DNA from: Sporolactobacillus pectinivorans
GTDB taxonomy: Bacteria > Bacillota > Bacilli > Bacillales > Sporolactobacillaceae
Length of the DNA: 64,000 nt
Assembly: GCF_002802965.1 (NCBI RefSeq)
Contig: NZ_NXGA01000001.1
Span: 198,999 to 262,998, forward strand
Direction of reading: 5' to 3'
Shown: positions 45,702-54,937 of the stretch, piece after piece
Layout of the letters: each line of letters starts with the position of its first letter
How positions within the stretch are numbered: the first letter of the stretch is position 1
Notes under the pieces: generated by a model
Told to the model about the DNA's origin: nothing
What the model saw: only the letters and a program-made list of their open reading frames with translations
Databases searched by the model: none
Program-made: the position numbers and the translations under genes

Positions 45702-45730
45702 GTGTCAATTGTGTTGCAACATATTATAAT
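45702..45730 (+). promoter_or_regulatory. Promoter upstream of the FtsH-like gene
   Basis: GTGTCA (45702-45707) and TATAAT (45725-45730) are separated by 17 bp, leaving a leader of about 250 nt. Nothing else is recognised in 45513-45986. Confidence 0.5.
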
Positions 45731-45986
45731 GAATCTATGTCGGGAATTCGAGCGTTTTGTAAAACATTGTCGATGCATCTGCATCTACGCGTAAAACTTT
45801 AATCCCTGAGTGAAAAAGGGGAGCATGAAGTTTTTTCAATCTCAAATTTGTTTTTCTCTAAGAGAGTTTCTGCCAAAGGCATCGTTTTCTATCTATTCTC
45901 TCAATTGTTGGACCCCCTATCTCATTCCTCGAGAATGGAATCAGTTATAAAAAATGAAATGAACATTCATAAAAAGGAGTGAGATC

Positions 45987-47699
45987 ATGAAAAAATACCG
46001 CTGGGTCATGTGGCGGAAACTGCTGATTATATTAGTAATTATCGCGATCATCATCGGGCTCCTCTGGGCAGGAGGATCAGGTGCACGGAATATCGCCTTT
46101 ACTATATTAAACTTGCTGTTCCAATTATTTTTTGCCGTACTCATGATTATCATTCAATTTGTTGCACTCTTTTGGTTCCTTGCCAGAGGCCGGACATACT
46201 GGATCATGCCCGGTGAAACCGGATCAAACTGGAATGACTACCGGGGCAACCCCGAAATTGTTGAAAATGCCAAACGAATCGTCACCTTGCTCAAGGGCGT
46301 TAAAGATTTCAAGAAAATGGGTGGTGAAGCGATACGGGGGATGCTGCTTTGCGGGCCTCCGGGGACAGGGAAATCTTATCTTGCACAAGTGATCGCCAAT
46401 GAAGCTCAGATCCCTTTTGCTTACGCTTCAGCGCCAAGCTTTCAAAATATGTTCTTTGGCGTTGGTAATTTAAAAGTCATGAGCCTCTACAGAAAAGCCC
46501 GGAAACTGGCAAAAACTTATGGCGCCTGTATTATTTTTATTGATGAAATCGATGCGATCGGCATGTCACGGCAAGCAAATGGAGGAGGCAGCGGCATTGG
46601 TGCAATGTTTGGTATGGGAGGTTCCGGCCTGCTTAATGAGCTGCTGCTGCAAATGGATCCGCCGAACATTGATCATTCGCGCTTCGCCAAGCTTCTCCGT
46701 TCGCTTGGACTCCGGCACAAAAAGGCAGAGCGGCGGGCCGTTCTGACCATTGGTGCCACGAATTTGCCTGACGTGCTTGATCCTGCCCTGCTCCGCCCCG
46801 GCCGATTTGATCGGAAACTCTGGGTCTACCCCCCTGACTACGATGGCCGGGTGGATGTGTTCGACTATTATCTTAAGAAGGTCAACCGAGATGATACGTT
46901 GACACCGCAAAAAGCGGCATTAGACACCATCGGCTACACACCCGCTCAGATCAAGCACATTGTTAATGAAGCGATTATCATTGCTCATCAGCGCGGCGCC
47001 AAAGATGCTGATTACGAAGATTTCAGAGCTGCCATGGAAACTTATGAGTGGGGCCTTCAGCAGCCTCTTCGCTCAATGAGCGCCGATGAAAGACGTAATG
47101 TTGCCTATCATGAGGCCGGACATGCGGTTGCCCAGTACTTGCTGAAGCCTCATGAACGCGTCTGGAAAGTCACCATTATCCGCCGCGGCGGTGCGCTCGG
47201 TCTCGCAGCAACAAAACCGACACATGAGCGATATAATCAAAGCGACAGTGAAATGCTGGCAGAAATTCAAGTCTGCCTCGCTTCCCGCGCCTCCGAGGAA
47301 ACTTTTTTAGGAAAGAAACTAAATGGTGTAACCTCCGACCTGCAGCAGGCTACCGAGCTTGCGGGTGCCTATCTTGGAGCAGTTGGGATGGGGGATGAGC
47401 TGTTCAGCTGGCTGTCCACGGGATCTCTATCTGATGCACTGAAACAGCTCCGTCCAAAGATCAATGTCCTGTTAAAGGATCAAATGGATCAAGTCAAAAT
47501 TTTAATAAAAGAACAAACGGACTTCGTTCACGCCATTGCGGCAGAATTACTGAAACGCGGAGATCTCACAGGAGAAGAAATTGAAGAAATCTATATCGGA
47601 CTGAACGGTCACTCGCGACCTGAAGTGCCTGAGATCAAAACATTGGTAAAAACTTTTGATGATGAAAAATTATCCAAAGAAGCCGCTGAGCAGGAATAA
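45987..47699 (+). CDS. FtsH-like membrane AAA+ zinc protease, short form
   Basis: The 570-residue protein has two adjacent membrane segments (about residues 11-28 and 36-66), a AAA+ domain (Walker A GPPGTGKS 123-130, Walker B IIFIDEID, LLRPGRFDRK) and a zinc-protease domain with HEAGH at 375-379 and TSDLQQAT holding the third ligand. All catalytic residues are present. In typical FtsH about 75-100 residues lie outside the membrane between the two segments; here the loop is a few residues. The pore segment is FFGVGNLKV rather than FVGVGASRV. It is probably a second FtsH with special substrates. GGAGTGAG precedes the ATG. Confidence 0.85.
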   Translation: MKKYRWVMWRKLLIILVIIAIIIGLLWAGGSGARNIAFTILNLLFQLFFAVLMIIIQFVALFWFLARGRTYWIMPGETGSNWNDYRGNPEIVENAKRIVTLLKGVKDFKKMGGEAIRGMLLCGPPGTGKSYLAQVIANEAQIPFAYASAPSFQNMFFGVGNLKVMSLYRKARKLAKTYGACIIFIDEIDAIGMSRQANGGGSGIGAMFGMGGSGLLNELLLQMDPPNIDHSRFAKLLRSLGLRHKKAERRAVLTIGATNLPDVLDPALLRPGRFDRKLWVYPPDYDGRVDVFDYYLKKVNRDDTLTPQKAALDTIGYTPAQIKHIVNEAIIIAHQRGAKDADYEDFRAAMETYEWGLQQPLRSMSADERRNVAYHEAGHAVAQYLLKPHERVWKVTIIRRGGALGLAATKPTHERYNQSDSEMLAEIQVCLASRASEETFLGKKLNGVTSDLQQATELAGAYLGAVGMGDELFSWLSTGSLSDALKQLRPKINVLLKDQMDQVKILIKEQTDFVHAIAAELLKRGDLTGEEIEEIYIGLNGHSRPEVPEIKTLVKTFDDEKLSKEAAEQE

Positions 47700-47704
47700 A
47701 CAAC

Positions 47705-47749
47705 AAAGCCGATTATTTCTCAAAGAGGGAGAGATAATCGGCTTTTCTT
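47705..47749 (+). terminator. Terminator of the FtsH-like gene
   Basis: AAAGCCGATTATTTCTC pairs with GAGATAATCGGCTTT with a two-base bulge and is followed by TCTT. Confidence 0.85.
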
Positions 47750-47779
47750 ATTCAAGCTGAATGTTGAGCTTATCAAATA

Positions 47780-48330
47780 GGCTCTTAGTCCTTGTATAAA
47801 GCTATCTTCTTAATTTGATTTTTGAATATTGATTATTCAACATGTCTCTGAATTTAACAAGTTTGTCCTGTGAACCAATAAACCTTTTAGGGATTATAAT
47901 GGCTGTTTTTCTTGTTATATATAGTAAGAACATGTCATTATGTTCCCTGATTTACCTGATTTCAGACCAATCATATTGGGTAGAACTAGTTGGGTTAGAT
48001 ATTGTAATTCCAGTATCTTTAAAAATATAATGACTTGTCATTGCACAGACTTTTATTATCTTTGTACCCTCGTTTCGTACGTCTGTTTCCAACAAACAAA
48101 GCTGAACCAAACGAAATAGTAAGTAATATTAAGATTACTATCATACCCAACAAATTATATTGAACGAAGTATCCAATACCCATCCAAAATATAAAGTAAC
48201 TTATCATTCCATAAATAACGGCTCTGAATTTATAATGCCATTGATATTTTTGAAACTCTTAAAGGGTCAATGTACCACTAAACTCCAAAGAATTCTCCAC
48301 TTTTATGCCTCCTCAATTTTTAAAAATTAT
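47780..48330 (-). pseudogene. YcxB-like protein, decayed copy
   Basis: The minus strand is nearly identical to the intact gene at 61826-62332 over most of its length, for example ISYFIFWMGIGYFVQYNLLG and SFGSALFVGNRRTKR. Frameshifts and stops near 48040 and 48270 break it. It shows that this segment was duplicated together with YbfG-type genes. Confidence 0.75.
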
Positions 48331-48460
48331 GAAACATTTGGATAATATTTCAACTATATCCAGTAATCAATGTTTCGCAACTTGAAAGATAGAAAGTGCC
48401 CCAATACCTTACCGGTTCTACGTTTTCCCCGAATTAATTAGCTCAGATTGCTGCTTTTTG

Positions 48461-48685
48461 TCAGCTATTTTCGATAGCTGTCGGGCAATTTTTCAGAAAC
48501 CTTTCGACGATCGGATCAATAACTTTCTCCGACAGACCGGGTTCGTCCTCGAAAGCCTCTTGAAACAAGTCGATGAGTTATCCAATCGCTTCGGTAAAGG
48601 TGGCATCTGCAAGTTCATCGACCATGAGATAAAGCAGATCGCCAGGGTCCGGTCGTCCTCTTGCTCGCAGTGCTGCACCGCAAGT
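48461..48685 (-). pseudogene. Unidentified decayed reading frame
   Basis: One minus-strand frame reads GDLLYLMVDELADATFTEAI, a stop, then LIDLFQEAFEDEPGLSEKVI and DPIVERFLKNCPTAIENS before a final stop. The composition looks like real coding sequence, but I do not recognise the family. Confidence 0.35.
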
Positions 48686-48764
48686 TTGGATCCCTCTGCC
48701 TTTAAAGAAGCAGAGCCCGTAAAATCATTTCCAAAAAAAGCGTATCCAAAATTTGATATTCCTT
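48686..48764 (+). repeat. 79-bp copy of an internal piece of the YbfG-like gene
   Basis: This segment matches 51114-51193 with about five substitutions and one deleted base; both contain GAAGCAGAGCCCGTAAAATC. It lies isolated between two unrelated remnants. Confidence 0.85.
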
Positions 48765-48767
48765 CTT

Positions 48768-49199
48768 TACACTTGGCGCTTCGGCCTTTCGTATACTGAA
48801 GCAGTCACTTCGGCCGTCTGCTTATCATTTTTGGAGCCGCTCCATGCCTCGATTGAGCCGTTACCGCAAGTGGACCCCGAGCCGCTGGATCAAATAACCG
48901 AAGCAAAAGCTCAAAAATGGATCCTGTGCAGCTGCATCGCGATGGGACTGTTTCAACTGCTTGCCTTATGCAATGGGAACGAACGAAAACACAAGATTTT
49001 CCGCTTTTTACGGACACCGTCCAAGGGAGCATGCTCAGAAGCGACGATGATGGCTCATTTACGCCAAATGATTTTTCAACGGTTTGCCCGAAACCGGCAT
49101 TTAACCCTAACGCAAATAATTCAGGAAAAGCAGGAAACTCCTGAAATACAAGACGATTTACTGATTTTCTTAGCGGTCTAAAACTTTTGACTGTCCAGA
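48768..49199 (+). mobile_element. Transposase C-terminal fragment with IS end
   Basis: The frame ending at 49181 encodes SYTEAVTSAVCLSFLEPLHA, then CSCIAMGLFQLLAL and FRFLRTPSKGACSEATMMAH, related to the fragment at 40178-40570. The similarity of the two copies continues past the stop to ACTGTCCAGA at 49199, the likely outer IS end. The 5' part is replaced by the 79-bp YbfG-like piece. Confidence 0.6.
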
Positions 49200-49216
49200 C
49201 ATATACTATGCGAATA

Positions 49217-49707
49217 TTACTTTTTAGAGAATATCTTATCAGTTGCTAATTGCTTAAATGTTTTAGCATCCTCTTCTTTATCAAAAAATCTTTTGGGTAT
49301 AGCTATTGCTCGTAATGCTGAAAGATTAAGCAAATACATTTTTTATGTTCGTGAATAGAACGGAATTCAGACCAACCATAAAACAGTTTAGAATTTTTAG
49401 TGTTAATATGTACGCCATCATTATCAATTGAAAATTGCCGTTCATTTTTCAACATTGGGTCCGTTCTATATTGAATTGAATAAAATATGACTGTTATAAT
49501 TTTAATGAGAATAAATAAGCCTATAGTTTGCAGTAAAGAGAGTATTAAGGCATTTATCCAAGGTGTATTCCTTTCAAAATTTAAGTAATTAAGCACAACC
49601 AACAAAAAATATAAAAACAAAAATATCGTTCTTAGCTGATAGTACCTTACTTTTCTAAATTCCTTAGATGTCAACTTTCCACTGAAATTAATGTCCATGT
49701 TTTCCAT
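49217..49707 (-). pseudogene. YcxB-like membrane protein, frameshifted
   Basis: A frame from 49707 (MENMDINFSGKLTSKEFRKV) encodes two membrane segments and the YcxB-type C-terminal part with LFYGWSEFRSIHEHKKCI, then leaves homology near 49310. The offset frame continues NLSALRAIAIPKRFFDKEED and ends at 49217, matching the IPKRF region of the intact copy. One base change in length explains the break. Confidence 0.65.
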
Positions 49708-49994
49708 AAAATGATCCCTACCTTATTTAATAAATTTGGCTTCCAAAAATGTGGTCTAAACCCACCGTCCTTAATCAGTATTCGAGCAGTGTATTTCCTT
49801 AATTATGGAGCAACATTAACTGTCTTGTCATGAAATCTATGGGTGGATAATGGAATGTGTGCATGAGTAAACAGCAAGTTTATTTAGCCATTTCATAAAT
49901 AATTAATCAGATTAATTAATTTTTAACAAAGAGAACGATTAACACTATCTTTTCTAATATAATTATCGTATCTCATCAGCAAAGAAGGCCAATT

Positions 49995-50228
49995 ATGCGA
50001 AATTTTAGAATTAAAAAACGTGATACGGTAAATAAAAGCAAACTCTTAAAAGTGAATACCAAAATATCTTGGGCTATTACTGCTCTTTTAATTGTATATC
50101 TTATAACCCATAATTTTATATCATTACTCTTGTTTTTCTTAATGGCATTTATATATTTCTTCAATTTTTCAATTCTTGTCATTAAAGTTATACTAAAAAA
50201 AAGAGCTAGGGAAAGATCACAAAAGTAA
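49995..50228 (+). CDS. Small membrane protein of unknown function
   Basis: The 77-residue product has a basic N-terminus, two hydrophobic segments (about residues 25-42 and 44-66) and a basic tail. An AAGG lies six bases before the ATG. It overlaps the convergent gene at 50206 by 23 bases. No family is recognised. Confidence 0.4.
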   Translation: MRNFRIKKRDTVNKSKLLKVNTKISWAITALLIVYLITHNFISLLLFFLMAFIYFFNFSILVIKVILKKRARERSQK

Positions 50229-50478
50229 TTAAATAAGCTAGAAGAGCTCCAAATAATATGGCTCCAATACTGTAAATGAAAAGAGATATTATCGAATGAG
50301 TTTTTAAGATCTTCAGTATTGTACTTTTCCGGAAATAAATTCTTAGAAGAATGAACAGTAATAGCGCAGGTACAGCCTGTAATAGATGTGGTAAATGCAT
50401 GTAATTCATTAGAGAAATGTTTTGTACTAACATCAAAAACAAAGATGAGATAAAAATTAACAAAGTATGTCTAAACAT
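50206..50478 (-). CDS. Small membrane protein with three hydrophobic segments
   Basis: The roughly 90-residue product begins MFRHTLLIFISSLFLMLVQN and has three predicted membrane segments. The ATG at 50478 follows AAAGGCAGCG; the frame is open to 50523. No family is recognised. It lies downstream of the YbfG-like gene but beyond its terminator. Confidence 0.4.
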   Translation of the reverse strand: MFRHTLLIFISSLFLMLVQNISLMNYMHLPHLLQAVPALLLFILLRIYFRKSTILKILKTHSIISLFIYSIGAILFGALLAYLITFVIFP

Positions 50479-50602
50479 TCGTTCGCTGCCTTTCCAATTG
50501 GAATGTATGTTTCTATTAATCACATTTCATCCATACCCAATTTTTCACTCAGTATTTTTTATACTGATACCCCACCCCTCTCAAGTATATTTTACATGTA
50601 AC

Positions 50603-50642
50603 TAAAAAAAGCGTTCAAGAGTGGATTATCTCTTAAACGCTT
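50603..50642 (-). terminator. Terminator of the YbfG-like gene
   Basis: On the minus strand AAGCGTTTAAGAG pairs with CTCTTGAACGCTT (one wobble) followed by TTTTT. Confidence 0.85.
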
Positions 50643-50689
50643 CTTCGGATGATATTTTCTTTAATATTATGCCGATTATGCTGCTAAAG

Positions 50690-52819
50690 TTAATAACAAA
50701 GGTGCAAGGGCTGGTATGCCACTCCAGAATTAACATCTGTATTACCATACTGAACACCTGGATTAAGATTATAAATTGACGTTACATCAGGGTATGTTGC
50801 ACCTGTAATGGTTGAACTCTGTTTGAATTTAAAGGTTAATTGTACTTCTGCTTCAGTTGTAAATGTTGTTGTTACAAGAATATCCTCAAATTTCCCAGAT
50901 AATGATACGACTAAATACTCGTCTTCCGATGTATCTGGTTGCTGGACTTCAATTTCGATACTCCCTGATTGGATGGCTTTTGCAAGGTCACTAATATATT
51001 GTTCTGGATTAGTCACGTTTACATTTGCACCACTACCTATATCATTTAGTCCAGAGATAACATCGAATTCCGTACCTAACGTTTCTCCATTTGTTACAGA
51101 AATGGTAACTGCATTGGATCCCTTTGTCTTTAAAGAAGCAGAGCCCGTAAAATCAATTTCCAAAAAAGGTGTATCCAAAATTTGATATTCCTTTTCAAGT
51201 TCAAATTGAATGGTCGCAAAATAGCTTGACAGGTTATTAACTGCTTGAATAAATTTATTAATAGCAGTTGTTTGTGCATTAGCAATGTCTGAAGACGACG
51301 GTGTATTAGGATTCAGGGAATTAAAACCTTTATCTACACCTGAATAAGCATCCATGTCTACCGGAAAATAGCCTGCAGTGGAATTACCAATAGTAATCGT
51401 TGTAAACTGATCAAATGACCATCCAGTAGGAATGTTAAAACCAAGATTACCGCTCCAACCAGTCGACATGTCCGCAACAAAGTAGCCACTAACATATTGA
51501 GAGACATTCAGACATACGTTTCGGTCTCCATAGACACCAGCTTGATAGGTGGGAACCGTTTGTTCTGAGAATGCATCAGATATGCCATGGAAGTAAGGAA
51601 CTACGTTCGAGGTAATATCACTTTGCAGAGCATCGTAATCTACTGCAAAATAAATTCTAGTTCCTTCTGGAATTCCTAAAGCTTTTGCAGTATTAAAAGC
51701 AACATGTCCGTCCTCATAACCCTGAGAATAATTGAAATAACTTTCTTGGTAACCACCATCTTCATAAATCGGAAAAACACTTAGTCCTGCACCAAAGATG
51801 GACTGTAGTTCACTGGTAGTCATAGCTTTGGAAACACCATTTGCAGTACCGGTTAAGTATCGACCTACATAATTAAAACCGGCGCTTTTCACAACTTGTG
51901 ATGTTGCATCGTTTAGGATGGTCGCACAATCACATGCTAAAGCGTTTCTTGAAGTATCACCAGCGCTCGTCATCAATCCCTTGATGGTTGTCATATCGGC
52001 TACTCCAGTGACTGGAAGAACCATTGCTGTCTGAAAAGCGGTAACCGCAGATTGAACATTGCTGTCATAGACCCCATTGAAGTTCTTAGGGTCATAATTA
52101 GTACCATTACAATAAAGGGCATACTCGAGAATCTTCACAAAGTTTGTCCTAGAGTCGTTTAAAGAAAGAGTAGGGCAGTCGCTAGTCGTAGTTGGCCCGA
52201 ATGTGCCTGTTGCCTCAGAAACGGAAAGCCCCTCTTCACACTGCAGGGCATAAATGAGCGCGGTATTGGTCTCTCGACTGTAAAGACCGTTTGTCTGCAG
52301 CAGCCCTGTGTAAGCATTATATTGGTTATTCAAACTCTGCTGGATTGTTCTTATATTCGGATCACCATTTGCATCAAGGACAAAGGGATCCGTATTTAGA
52401 ATGGCCTGCATGATCATCGCAGTCACGATACCGTCTTGAGTGATCCCTGCATCTGATTCAAACGCTTCAACTGCGGCCTGCGTGTCCGTGTAGAAGATTC
52501 CTGTAAACCCGCCTGGATTATAACCTTTACACCAGAAACCTCCCTGTAGAATATATTCCTTATTTGTTGGTGTCGTTAAGTCATCTGATGAGCGAATAGA
52601 CATGGGAGTGAAGGCTGCTGTTGTTTCGGGACCAAAAGTGCCGGTTGGCGTAGCAATTCCTAATTCAATCTGCAATCCAGCGATCAGTGCCTGTTCCACC
52701 TGCTGCCCAGTCTCTCCGTTCTCATCAATTAAACTACCGCCAAAAACGTTCGTGTACTGGGTGTTCTGTCCATAAGTTTGGTTCAGCCATTGCTGAACTT
52801 CGAGTACCATTTGATCCAT
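50690..52819 (-). CDS. ybfG: YbfG-like protein: peptidoglycan-binding repeats plus DUF1906 glycoside-hydrolase domain
   Basis: The 709-residue protein has three peptidoglycan-binding-like repeats in the first 300 residues (for example GVYDSNVQSAVTAFQTAM), a DUF1906 glycoside-hydrolase-like domain from about 312 to 505 (SAGFNYVGRYLTG, IYFAVDYDALQSD, AGVYGDRNVC) and a beta-rich C-terminal part. There is no signal peptide. B. subtilis YbfG has the same layout. The last residues QPLHLCY do not match the second copy at 62649; the other frame would end PALAPLLLTLAAA, so the 3' end is shifted. It follows a holin and endolysin, which could release it. Confidence 0.8.
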   Translation of the reverse strand: MDQMVLEVQQWLNQTYGQNTQYTNVFGGSLIDENGETGQQVEQALIAGLQIELGIATPTGTFGPETTAAFTPMSIRSSDDLTTPTNKEYILQGGFWCKGYNPGGFTGIFYTDTQAAVEAFESDAGITQDGIVTAMIMQAILNTDPFVLDANGDPNIRTIQQSLNNQYNAYTGLLQTNGLYSRETNTALIYALQCEEGLSVSEATGTFGPTTTSDCPTLSLNDSRTNFVKILEYALYCNGTNYDPKNFNGVYDSNVQSAVTAFQTAMVLPVTGVADMTTIKGLMTSAGDTSRNALACDCATILNDATSQVVKSAGFNYVGRYLTGTANGVSKAMTTSELQSIFGAGLSVFPIYEDGGYQESYFNYSQGYEDGHVAFNTAKALGIPEGTRIYFAVDYDALQSDITSNVVPYFHGISDAFSEQTVPTYQAGVYGDRNVCLNVSQYVSGYFVADMSTGWSGNLGFNIPTGWSFDQFTTITIGNSTAGYFPVDMDAYSGVDKGFNSLNPNTPSSSDIANAQTTAINKFIQAVNNLSSYFATIQFELEKEYQILDTPFLEIDFTGSASLKTKGSNAVTISVTNGETLGTEFDVISGLNDIGSGANVNVTNPEQYISDLAKAIQSGSIEIEVQQPDTSEDEYLVVSLSGKFEDILVTTTFTTEAEVQLTFKFKQSSTITGATYPDVTSIYNLNPGVQYGNTDVNSGVAYQPLHLCY

Positions 52820-52893
52820 AGTAAAATAACTTCCTTTCTTTTTTTAAATAAATTGATGGAAATCTTGATTAATCAAAAACAGTATGCTAGTGT

Positions 52894-53274
52894 TTATTTA
52901 CTAGTTTTTGTATTTGTGGTTTCGGGGTCTTGCTCTTCGAGATTGTTTAACCTACTCGTTATCACCTTGGGGAATGAAATGCCCAGGACAGTTAGATTTT
53001 CGATGATAGACAGGCTTTCGTCACAAATCGCAATAAGCGTCATGACCGTCTGAAAAATGGGTGTTCCACGGTTGACTAATGTATCCAGAATGTACGAAAG
53101 TATGAGCGAAAGAACTGTTCCTGATTTCTTTAAGAGCCCATTTCTTATAGCGCCTGACTGAAGTTTTTTTTGTTTCATTGCTTTTAATAAACCCGAAATA
53201 AAATCAAGAGCCATAAGCAGCAAAAGAAATTCATATATACTGAAGGAATCAAGAGACGTATTTATAAAGAGCAC
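52894..53274 (-). CDS. Phage-type holin (Holin_4_1 / toxin secretion family)
   Basis: The roughly 126-residue protein has hydrophobic segments near residues 15-30 and 50-90 and the family pattern LLLMALDFISGLLKAMKQKK followed by LQSGAIRNGLLKK. Such holins form membrane holes that let a lysin or toxin out. The frame opens with a GTG that overlaps AAGGAGG, and the codon at the correct distance is ATA (53265-53263), so the natural ATG may have mutated. It lies between an ArpU-like gene and the YbfG-like gene. Confidence 0.75.
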   Translation of the reverse strand: MLFINTSLDSFSIYEFLLLLMALDFISGLLKAMKQKKLQSGAIRNGLLKKSGTVLSLILSYILDTLVNRGTPIFQTVMTLIAICDESLSIIENLTVLGISFPKVITSRLNNLEEQDPETTNTKTSK

Positions 53275-53283
53275 CTCCTTAAG

Positions 53284-53670
53284 TTAAAGTGTTGTCATCA
53301 CTTGCAAAAAGCCTAAAGCTAATGCCAACTTGATAAGCGCATTTCTTTTCTTTCGGTAGTACGTTCTTTGTGAAAGCGCCAAATCGTTTTGTATTTCAAA
53401 GTCGTACATGCTTTGAAATGACAAGTATTTGTAAAATATAATCTTTTTTTGCTCAACGTCTAGTGAATTAACTGCATGAGAAATGTCAATTAGCGCTTTT
53501 CTCTCATGATTTCTGATTTTTTCAAGACAATCATTTCTCAGTTTAATTTGGTCGCCCGTAATAACAAAAGGGGTTTTTGTTATTTTTGCAAATATATAGC
53601 GACAATTAAGTAGGAAGTTCTTCACCGTGCCAATAGAATTTTCTACTTTTTTCTTGTTTGTTTCTTTCAT
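53284..53670 (-). CDS. ArpU-like phage late-gene regulator
   Basis: The roughly 128-residue protein is helical and ends with a sigma-like helix-turn-helix, IQNDLALSQRTYYRKKRNAL IKLALALGF, as in ArpU/RinA-type activators of phage lysis and packaging genes. The ATG at 53670 follows AGGTGATTCG; the frame is open to 53688 and overlaps the endolysin stop. Its presence inside a lysis cassette suggests that it turns the cassette on. Confidence 0.65.
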   Translation of the reverse strand: MKETNKKKVENSIGTVKNFLLNCRYIFAKITKTPFVITGDQIKLRNDCLEKIRNHERKALIDISHAVNSLDVEQKKIIFYKYLSFQSMYDFEIQNDLALSQRTYYRKKRNALIKLALALGFLQVMTTL

Positions 53671-53684
53671 CGAATCACCTGATG

Positions 53685-54300
53685 TCATTGCTTAATTTTC
53701 AATGTTTGGCCTGCATAAATTTTGTTTGGATCTTTAATTGAGTTTAATTTTTGAAGCTCAATTAAAGGTACTCCAAAGCGCTCGGCCAGTTTGCTTAACG
53801 TGTCCCCTTTTTTCACCACATACTGATCGGACCGACTTGTTTTTTCTAATTGATCCCAAAGATAAAGCCGATGGGTTTCAATAATACTCTCTAATTTCTG
53901 AGTACAATCAGGATCAGTAGCGTATCCGTCTTTTTTGATTAGCGTACAGACTAAGTGATAATCCGTTTCCCCAAGAAGATTACTGTATCGTTTATTTCCG
54001 CAGAGGAATTTTGCATCGTCCAGAATGCTTTCTGAAAAAGAACTGTATGCTCTGAATTTATCCAATTCCTGATATGCACCTTTTGGTCCATATTCATGGG
54101 TTGATACCGTTACGATCGGTCCATGCCATGAAGCATCTGCTTTTATACCAAACAAGTTATTTGATATTGCTGCAGAACCCCAGCTACTCTCTAAAACTGT
54201 TTGTGCGTGCTCCCGTAAGTGAGGGAAGTACTCTGTAATTACTCCATCCCATTTCAGCTCCTTGTTTCACAAGATTTAAGAATGTACTTTGTCTTGTCAT
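53685..54300 (-). pseudogene. Glucosaminidase endolysin with LysM domain, frameshifted
   Basis: A perfect AAGGAGGTGATC site precedes the ATG at 54300. The first frame reads MTRQSTFLNLVKQGAEMGWS then YRVLPSLTGA before breaking at a GCAC duplication at 54203-54210. The second frame continues QTVLESSWGSAAISNNLFGI and KADASWHGPI, a GH73 glucosaminidase core, and ends with a LysM domain (YVVKKGDTLSKLAERFGVPL). Removal of four bases restores one 204-residue protein. It heads the lysis cassette. Confidence 0.8.
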
Positions 54301-54375
54301 TTTGATCACCTCCTTTTTTACTATCTTCTTGGGATACTCATAGAATACAACAGCTGTGATGCTTCGCTCTGTCAA

Positions 54376-54937
54376 CTCATTGCTAAATTAATGCCATCTA
54401 TATTATTATAGGTATATTATAAGAACATATGTTCCTTTTTGCAAATTAAAAAATAATGATTATTATCCCACTATCAGTTAATGGGGAAAAATCCTGAAGT
54501 ATCAGTTTTTTCGCACCTTGGTATAAAAAAGCGAGAAGGCAGGTTATAACTACTACTGAAGAAGCCAAACATATTGATTAATCAGTCATTGAGTGCGTTC
54601 ATCTTCATCTCGATTTGTACTTCAGCTGTCAACTATAGATGCGCAAAAAGAGAGAGAAGAATTCCGTTTCAGGAAATGGGGCGTCCGGATCTTTTCTAGC
54701 GTAGATTCGGTGGTTCACCTAATAGGATCGCTGCTCATGAAGAAAGATGAAAACTGATTGGAAGGACCGTGTTAAATCAAGATAGAGGAGTTTAAAGGGG
54801 CCCTTTAAACAGAGGAAAGACGTGTTTCTGCCTCTTATGTACACTGGCAGCAAAGCATTATCTACCACTGTCATGTAAAAAACGATTATACTATTTAGTA
54901 CATACTAACTTTAATATAGCTAGGAGGGGTTAGACAC
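54376..54937. other. Gene-free gap with a palindromic segment
   Basis: No gene is recognised. Near 54790-54810 GTTTAAAGG and CCTTTAAAC form a palindrome around GGC, followed by an AGAGG/CCTCT stem. These may be terminator or regulatory structures ahead of the DUF1440 gene. Confidence 0.4.
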
